Part shown: one piece after another, positions 6,871-10,368 of the stretch
How the letters are laid out: every line of letters begins with the position of its first letter
Position numbering within the stretch: position 1 is the first letter of the stretch
NCBI GenBank assembly: GCA_012838715.1
Contig: DUOR01000320.1
Location: 1 to 10,368, forward strand
Reading direction: 5' to 3'
DNA: 10,368 bases
Source: Actinomycetales bacterium
GTDB taxonomy: Bacteria > Actinomycetota > Actinomycetes > Mycobacteriales > Mycobacteriaceae
Notes under the pieces: generated by a model
Database searches by the model: none
What the model saw: the letters and a program-made list of their open reading frames with translations, nothing else
Told to the model about the DNA's origin: nothing
Program-made: the position numbers and the translations under genes

Positions 6871-8702
6871 CCACCCCGGACAACCCGTCGGGTTCCTCCT
6901 CCCACATCCCGGGCGCGTCCTCCGGCGCTTCGGCGGCGGGCGCGTCGTCGTCCTCGTCCCACATCCCGGGCGCGTCCCCGTCGGCCCGGTCGTCGCACAT
7001 CCCTGGCGCCGGTTCGTCGGCAAGCACGGGTGGGGCGGCGCCCACCGCCACGGCCACGCCGGCCGGCCAGGCGGGGGACCGGCCCTTCAGCATCGACGAC
7101 GTCGAGCCGTTCCGCATGACGGAGCGGATGCGCAACTTCCTGCGCGCATTCGCCGCCATCGGCTCGGGCCTGCTGCTGTTCGCGTCCTTCGCGCCCGGCG
7201 GCCTGTGGTGGGCGGGCATCATCTCCGTGTTCCTGCTGATTCTCGCGCTCGTCGGCCGGCCGGGTGTGCTGATCACCCTGCTCGTCGGCATCCTGTGGGG
7301 CATGACCGCGGGGCTCGCGTCGCTGCCGTGGATCGCGGAATTCGTCGGCGGCATGCCGTGGGTGGCGCTGTCGGTGGCGCTGGGGCTGTTCCACATGATG
7401 ACGGCCATCGGCATCCGGGTCATCCTCGGCGCCGAGCTACCGTGGTTCGCCCGCGCAATCGGCGCGGCCGCGTGGATCCTGGCCATCGAGGCGCTGCTCG
7501 CCCGCTGGCCCTTCGGCGGCTTCCCGTGGCTGCGCTACGGCTGGGGCCAGATTGACGGCCCGCTGGCCGACGCCGCCACCATCGGCGGCGTCGCGCTCGT
7601 CGGCTTCCTGCTGGCCCTCATCGGCGCCGGCGTGCTGTCGCTGGTGAACAAGCGGTTCATCACCGGCATCCTTCTGATCGTCCTGCCGCTCGGGTTCGGG
7701 CTCGTCGTCCAGCCCGCGAACGGGGAGGACACCGACACCGTGCGCATCGCCGCGGTGCAGGGCAACGTGCCGCGCATGGGGCTCGACTTCAACGCCCAGC
7801 AGCGCGCCGTGCTGCAGAACCACGCGGACGCCACCCGCGACCTCGCGCAGCGCGTCCGCGACGGCGAGGAGGAACAGCCGGACCTGGTGGTCTGGCCGGA
7901 GAACTCCTCCGACGTCAGCCCCTTCACCAATGAGCAGGCCGCCCGCATCATCGACGAGGCGTCGCAGGCCATCGACGCGCCCATCATCGTGGGCACCTTC
8001 ACCTACGACAACGGCACGCAGAACACGATGGTGCTGTGGGACCCCGAGGACGGCCCCGGCGAACGCCACGAGAAGATTTACCTGCAGCCCTTCGGCGAGA
8101 CCATGCCGTTCCGCGATCTGCTGCGCAACGTCACCGACCTGGTGGACCTCGCCGGCGACATGACCCCCGGCGACGGCGACGGCGTCATCCACGTCGACCG
8201 GGACGGTGAATCCGGCATCGCGATGGGCATCGCCACCTGCTACGAGGTCGTGTTCGACCCCGCCTACCGCGACGCGGTGAACAACGGCGCGAACATCCTG
8301 GCCACGCCCACCAACAACGCCACGTTCGGCTACACCGACATGACGTACCAGCAGCTCGCCATGAGCCGCATGCGCGCCATCGAGTTCGACCGCGCGGTCG
8401 TCGTCGCGGCAACCAGCGGCGTCAGCGCCATCATCACCCCCGAAGGTGAGGTGGTGGAGGAGTCCACCATCTTCGAGCAGCGGGTTTTGACCGCCGATAT
8501 GCCCCTGCGGGATAATCTGACCATTGCGGCCCGGTTCGGTGAGGCAATCGAATGGGCCATCGTCGCCCTCGCGGTGCTGGCGTTCGCCGGCGCCGTGGTG
8601 ACGTCGATGGTGGGCCGTGGCGCCCGCCGCCGCGCGGGCGCGACGCCCGACAGCACGAGCACGACCCAGCCCGAGTCCCAGCCCAAGTCCACGGAGGAAT
8701 AA
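6867..8702 (+). CDS. lnt: Apolipoprotein N-acyltransferase Lnt
   Basis: Lnt adds the third acyl chain to the N-terminal cysteine of diacylglyceryl-lipoproteins in the cytoplasmic membrane, the last step of lipoprotein maturation. In mycolic-acid bacteria it corresponds to the Ppm2 domain joined to, or encoded beside, Ppm1. The 611 residues comprise a disordered Ser/Ala-rich N-terminus (1-85), about six to seven membrane segments (about 93-280), an extracytoplasmic carbon-nitrogen hydrolase domain (about 295-545) starting at VRIAAVQGNVPR, and a C-terminal membrane helix (about 561-583) with an Arg-rich end. The catalytic triad is visible: E345 in VVWPENSS, K403 in HEKIYLQPFGE and C458 in IATCYEVVF. 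The N-terminal extension contains SSHIPGA three times. The start is fixed by the 4-base ATGA overlap with fxsA. ppm1 follows after 3 bases. Confidence 0.96.
   Translation: MTTPDNPSGSSSHIPGASSGASAAGASSSSSHIPGASPSARSSHIPGAGSSASTGGAAPTATATPAGQAGDRPFSIDDVEPFRMTERMRNFLRAFAAIGSGLLLFASFAPGGLWWAGIISVFLLILALVGRPGVLITLLVGILWGMTAGLASLPWIAEFVGGMPWVALSVALGLFHMMTAIGIRVILGAELPWFARAIGAAAWILAIEALLARWPFGGFPWLRYGWGQIDGPLADAATIGGVALVGFLLALIGAGVLSLVNKRFITGILLIVLPLGFGLVVQPANGEDTDTVRIAAVQGNVPRMGLDFNAQQRAVLQNHADATRDLAQRVRDGEEEQPDLVVWPENSSDVSPFTNEQAARIIDEASQAIDAPIIVGTFTYDNGTQNTMVLWDPEDGPGERHEKIYLQPFGETMPFRDLLRNVTDLVDLAGDMTPGDGDGVIHVDRDGESGIAMGIATCYEVVFDPAYRDAVNNGANILATPTNNATFGYTDMTYQQLAMSRMRAIEFDRAVVVAATSGVSAIITPEGEVVEESTIFEQRVLTADMPLRDNLTIAARFGEAIEWAIVALAVLAFAGAVVTSMVGRGARRRAGATPDSTSTTQPESQPKSTEE
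6900..7010 (+). repeat. Three-copy SSHIPGA motif in the Lnt N-terminus
   Basis: SSHIPGA occurs at Lnt residues 11-17, 30-36 and 42-48. The first two copies share an identical 21-base DNA segment (6900-6920 and 6957-6977, 57 bases apart). The third (6990-7010) keeps the peptide with different codons (TCG TCG CAC ATC CCT GGC GCC). Keeping the peptide while the DNA has diverged argues that the amino-acid motif matters, at least weakly. Confidence 0.85.
8693..8698 (+). promoter_or_regulatory. Shine-Dalgarno of ppm1
   Basis: GGAGGA lies in the last codons of lnt. Its GGAGG ends 8 bases before the GTG at 8706. This strong site supports the GTG start and shows that ppm1 is translated from the operon mRNA. 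Confidence 0.85.
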
Positions 8703-8705
8703 CCG

Positions 8706-9497
8706 GTGCCGAAGCCGAGCGAGAACACTCTCGTCGTCATCCCCACGTTCAACGAGCGGGAGAACCTCCCGGGCGTCATCGAGCGTCTGCGTTCCGCGGA
8801 GCCGGACGTCGATGTGCTGGTCGTCGACGATTCGTCGCCCGACGGCACCGGCGATGTCGCCGACGAGCTGGCCGCCGCCGACCCCGCCGGCCGCATCCAC
8901 GTCCTGCACCGCGAGGGCAAGGGCGGCCTGTGGGGCGCCTACCGCGCGGGTTTCGCGTGGGGCCTGGAGCGCGATTACCGCGTGCTCTGCGAGATGGACG
9001 CCGACGGTTCGCACGCCCCGGAGCAGCTGCGCCGCCTGCTGGACGCCGTTGACGCGGGCGCGGACCTGGTCATCGGTTCGCGGTACGTGCCGGGCGGCTC
9101 CACCGTGAACTGGCCGGCCTCCCGGAAGATCCTGTCCCGCGGCGGCAACCTGTACATTTCCGCCCTGCTGGGCACCGGCATCAGCGATATCACCGCGGGT
9201 TACCGCGCTTTCCGACGTGATGTGCTGGAGACCCTGGATCTGGAGGGCATCGGCAAGGAGGCCTACCTCTTCCAGACGGAGATCGGATGGAAGGCCGTCC
9301 AGGAGGGTTTCCACGTCGTCGAGGTGCCCATCACCTTCACCGAGCGCGAGTACGGCGAGTCGAAGATGTCCGGCAGCTTCATCTCCGATTCCCTGACCGC
9401 CGTGACGAAGTGGGGCGTCAAGCACCGCTCCCAGCAGCTGAAGGACCTCTGGTACGACATGTCGCGCCTGACCAAGGAAGAGCTCCGCCGGAAGTAG
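8706..9497 (+). CDS. ppm1: Polyprenol-phosphate mannosyltransferase Ppm1
   Basis: Ppm1 transfers mannose from GDP-mannose to polyprenyl phosphate. The product donates mannose for lipomannan/lipoarabinomannan and for protein O-mannosylation on the outer side of the membrane. The 263-residue protein is a single GT2 (GT-A) catalytic domain without membrane helices. Its motifs are [13 protein letters not shown] (10-22), [12 protein letters not shown] (39-50), the metal-binding D98-A-D100 in [21 protein letters not shown] (124-131), [13 protein letters not shown] (136-148), [13 protein letters not shown] (162-174) and [14 protein letters not shown] (209-222). It starts with GTG behind a strong Shine-Dalgarno, 3 bases after lnt. 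Lacking membrane anchors, it probably relies on the neighbouring Lnt for membrane location, as reported for actinobacterial Ppm1/Ppm2. It could be called a generic dolichol-phosphate mannosyltransferase, but the lnt and rbpA neighbours support Ppm1. Confidence 0.96.
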   Translation: MPKPSENTLVVIPTFNERENLPGVIERLRSAEPDVDVLVVDDSSPDGTGDVADELAAADPAGRIHVLHREGKGGLWGAYRAGFAWGLERDYRVLCEMDADGSHAPEQLRRLLDAVDAGADLVIGSRYVPGGSTVNWPASRKILSRGGNLYISALLGTGISDITAGYRAFRRDVLETLDLEGIGKEAYLFQTEIGWKAVQEGFHVVEVPITFTEREYGESKMSGSFISDSLTAVTKWGVKHRSQQLKDLWYDMSRLTKEELRRK

Positions 9498-9527
9498 GCG
9501 AGGGGCGCGGTCGTTCATAGACACCGA

Positions 9528-9561
9528 AAACCCGGTGGGGGACATGTTCCCCACCGGGTTT
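9528..9561. terminator. Strong bidirectional terminator between ppm1 and rbpA
   Basis: The arms AAACCCGGTGGGG (9528-9540) and CCCCACCGGGTTT (9549-9561) are perfectly complementary over 13 bp around the 8-base loop GACATGTT. The A and T ends give a short T run on the plus strand and a TTTT run (9527-9530 complement) on the minus strand. It therefore suits both the fxsA-lnt-ppm1 transcript and read-through from rbpA. A second small hairpin, CCCGGG-TTGC-CCCGGG (9574-9589), is followed by a T-rich stretch (9597-9617). Confidence 0.85.
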
Positions 9562-9623
9562 CCGCTTGCCGTACCCGGGTTGCCCCGGGCACTGGGTCTT
9601 TCGCTGGTCTTCTTTTGTGCGGC

Positions 9624-9650
9624 CATCCGCGCGACTGGATTGCGCGGATG
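9624..9650 (-). terminator. Hairpin directly after rbpA
   Basis: CATCCGCGC (9624-9632) and GCGCGGATG (9642-9650) form a perfect 9-bp stem with a 9-base loop, 5 bases beyond the rbpA stop. On the rbpA strand it is followed by GCCGCACAAAAGAAG, which is A-rich rather than U-rich. It is thus not a textbook intrinsic terminator, but may act as one without a U tract or protect the mRNA end. Confidence 0.5.
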
Positions 9651-9655
9651 TGCGG

Positions 9656-10057
9656 CTACTTGCCTTCGGCTTCGGCGGCCTCGGCGGCTTCGGCCTCCTG
9701 CTGCTGCTTGAGCAGGCGGGCGGCGTTGCGGCGGCGCTTGCGCAGCAGGTCGACGCGCTCTTCCAGGAGCACGTCCAGCTCCTCGAGGGAGCGGCGCTCC
9801 AGGAGCATGTCCCAGTGCGTGCGCGGCGGCTTGACCGGCTTGGCCTCGGTGCCTTCGCCCTCCATGAGCTTGCCGACCTGACCGTTCTTGCACAGCCACT
9901 CGCCGGGGATCTCCGCGTCGTCGGCGAAGGGAACCTCGTGGACGGTGCCGTCCTCGGTCTGGTAGCGGACCATGCGGCGCGGCGCGAGGTCGTGGTCGCG
10001 GTCGGTCTCGTAGGAGACGGCGCCCATGCGGCTGCCGCGAAGAACTCGATCTGCCAT
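9656..10057 (-). CDS. rbpA: RNA polymerase-binding protein RbpA
   Basis: RbpA is an actinobacterial protein that binds RNA polymerase and the housekeeping sigma factor, stabilises the open complex and affects rifampicin tolerance. The 133-residue product starts MADRVLRGSRMGAVSYETDR, nearly identical to the mycobacterial N-terminus. It continues with the core domain (about 26-70, including EVPFADDAEIPGEWLCKNG), the basic linker (about 72-80, EAKPVKPPR) and the sigma-interaction domain (THWDMLLERRSLEELDVLLEER, about 80-101). After residue 107 it has a longer tail than the roughly 110-residue mycobacterial protein. This is first basic (RKRRRNAARLLK), then Gln/Glu/Ala-rich, likely a helix. The ATG start is set by the conserved N-terminus, with GGAAGAAGG (minus strand, 10069-10077) about 11 bases upstream. 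It converges on ppm1 and diverges from the small zinc-ribbon gene. Confidence 0.97.
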   Translation of the reverse strand: MADRVLRGSRMGAVSYETDRDHDLAPRRMVRYQTEDGTVHEVPFADDAEIPGEWLCKNGQVGKLMEGEGTEAKPVKPPRTHWDMLLERRSLEELDVLLEERVDLLRKRRRNAARLLKQQQEAEAAEAAEAEGK

Positions 10058-10104
10058 GGTGTGGCGGCCCTTCTTCCAAATAATCGGGGATACGGGTCGA
10101 ACAT

Positions 10105-10138
10105 CGGGTGGGCCCGGACTGAGCCCGGAATCACCCCG
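10105..10138 (-). other. Possible hairpin in the rbpA 5' leader
   Basis: CGGGTG (10105-10110) can pair with CACCCCG (10132-10138) with one bulge, and GGGC with GCCC inside it. If the TATAAT box upstream is used, this lies in a leader of roughly 95 bases, unlike the neighbouring leaderless genes. It was found by eye; there is no evidence for a function. Confidence 0.25.
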
Positions 10139-10158
10139 TTCTGAAACGCTGACCCTCG

Positions 10159-10164
10159 ATTATA
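10159..10164 (-). promoter_or_regulatory. -10 box of rbpA
   Basis: Read on the minus strand this is a perfect TATAAT. The expected start is near 10152, giving a leader of about 95 bases before the ATG at 10057. No TTGACA-like -35 is seen at 16-18 bases; the hexamer there is GGCACG. No obvious stress-sigma GGAAT/GTT pair was found, although GTT does directly precede ATAAT. Confidence 0.6.
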
Positions 10165-10186
10165 ACCCGGCCCGGGGGTGACGTGC

Positions 10187-10192
10187 CATAAT
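10187..10192 (+). promoter_or_regulatory. -10 box of the zinc-ribbon gene, likely leaderless
   Basis: CATAAT is one mismatch from TATAAT. It is followed by 8 bases and then the GTG at 10201, a spacing that would start the mRNA at or next to the start codon. No Shine-Dalgarno precedes the GTG. It lies 23 bases from the rbpA -10 box on the opposite strand. Confidence 0.45.
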
Positions 10193-10200
10193 CGGGCCTC

Positions 10201-10368
10201 GTGACAACCAGGAACACGATCCACTGCGAGTGGTGCGGCCGCGAAGTGCCGCAGTCCACCCGGGGCCGCCGGCGCAAGTACTGCGACCAGGCGTGCCGCC
10301 AGCGCGCCTACGAACATCGGCACGCGGGCAGGGGAGCGGCGGCCGGAGCCGGCAACGGAGTGGCGGGC
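10201..10368 (+). CDS. Small zinc-ribbon-like protein (3' end beyond window)
   Basis: The reading frame is open from GTG 10201 to the window edge (56 codons) with no stop. The product begins (M)TTRNTIHCEWCGREVPQ and has C9-x2-C12 and C28-x3-C32, suggesting a four-cysteine zinc site. Between them is a very basic turn (RGRRRKYC), and CRQRAYEHR follows. This pattern of paired cysteines with an RxRRxYCxxxCRQRAYE signature is seen in many small actinobacterial proteins of unknown function, some thought to bind nucleic acid. After residue 41 it becomes Gly/Ala-rich. It is divergent from rbpA; from memory, M. tuberculosis has a small protein gene (Rv2049c) in the same place, so it may be the orthologue. 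The GTG start is supported by the -10 spacing and by the first cysteine pair lying close behind it. Its function is unknown and its full length is not visible. Confidence 0.75.
   Translation, partial: MTTRNTIHCEWCGREVPQSTRGRRRKYCDQACRQRAYEHRHAGRGAAAGAGNGVAG

Noticed and set aside
6900..7010. CRISPR-like array from repeated DNA in the lnt start
   Set aside because: There are only three short copies, in frame and coding the same peptide, with spacers of different length that are ordinary coding sequence.
9562..9655. Small RNA between ppm1 and rbpA
   Set aside because: There are hairpins and a T-rich stretch but no promoter-like element pointing into the gap. Terminators for the two convergent genes explain the structure.
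7437..10079. 880-codon open frame on the minus strand opposite lnt and ppm1
   Set aside because: It runs antisense through two well-recognised genes, the terminator hairpin and into rbpA in another frame. It has no recognisable domain and the composition of a shadow frame.

Overview
The window reads as chromosomal DNA of a high-GC actinobacterium of the mycolic-acid group, most likely Corynebacterium. The signs are an RbpA very close to the mycobacterial protein, separate but adjacent lnt and ppm1 genes (fused into one gene in Mycobacterium tuberculosis, separate in Corynebacterium), GC-rich third codon positions throughout, and TANNNT -10 boxes placed so close to start codons that several mRNAs look leaderless. 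The genus is inferred; I cannot name a species.

Left part (1-5436): a divergent pair of aerobic cobalamin-biosynthesis genes. cobG (minus strand, precorrin-3B synthase) and cobN (plus strand, large subunit of the aerobic cobaltochelatase) flank a 281-bp intergenic region. That region holds a probable leaderless promoter for cobG, a 24-bp imperfect direct repeat, a -10 box, and a cobalamin riboswitch that precedes only cobN. The presence of both enzymes points to the O2-dependent route to B12. The partner chelatase subunits and the other cob genes lie outside the window.

Middle (5437-6075): a short gap with a GC-rich palindrome, then a small PhnB-like VOC (glyoxalase-fold) protein on the minus strand. 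It shares a compact divergent promoter region with the next operon.

Right part (6076-9497): a tight plus-strand operon fxsA-lnt-ppm1. fxsA and lnt overlap by 4 bases (ATGA), and ppm1 starts 3 bases after lnt with its Shine-Dalgarno inside the lnt end. Lnt N-acylates lipoproteins; Ppm1 makes polyprenyl-phosphate-mannose for lipoglycans and protein mannosylation, and the two proteins are known to be linked in this bacterial group. A strong 13-bp hairpin ends the operon.

Far right (9498-10368): rbpA (minus strand, RNA polymerase-binding protein) converges on ppm1. Divergent from it, a small CxxC...CxxxC zinc-ribbon-like protein starts and runs off the window. From memory, the order fxsA / lnt-ppm1 / rbpA / small zinc-ribbon protein resembles M. 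tuberculosis Rv2053c-Rv2049c.

I see no mobile element, CRISPR array, tRNA, rRNA or phage gene. This is largely a conserved core region. The less ordinary points are the compact cobN riboswitch, the repeat beside it, the shared promoter palindrome at fxsA, and a three-copy SSHIPGA motif in the N-terminal extension of Lnt.
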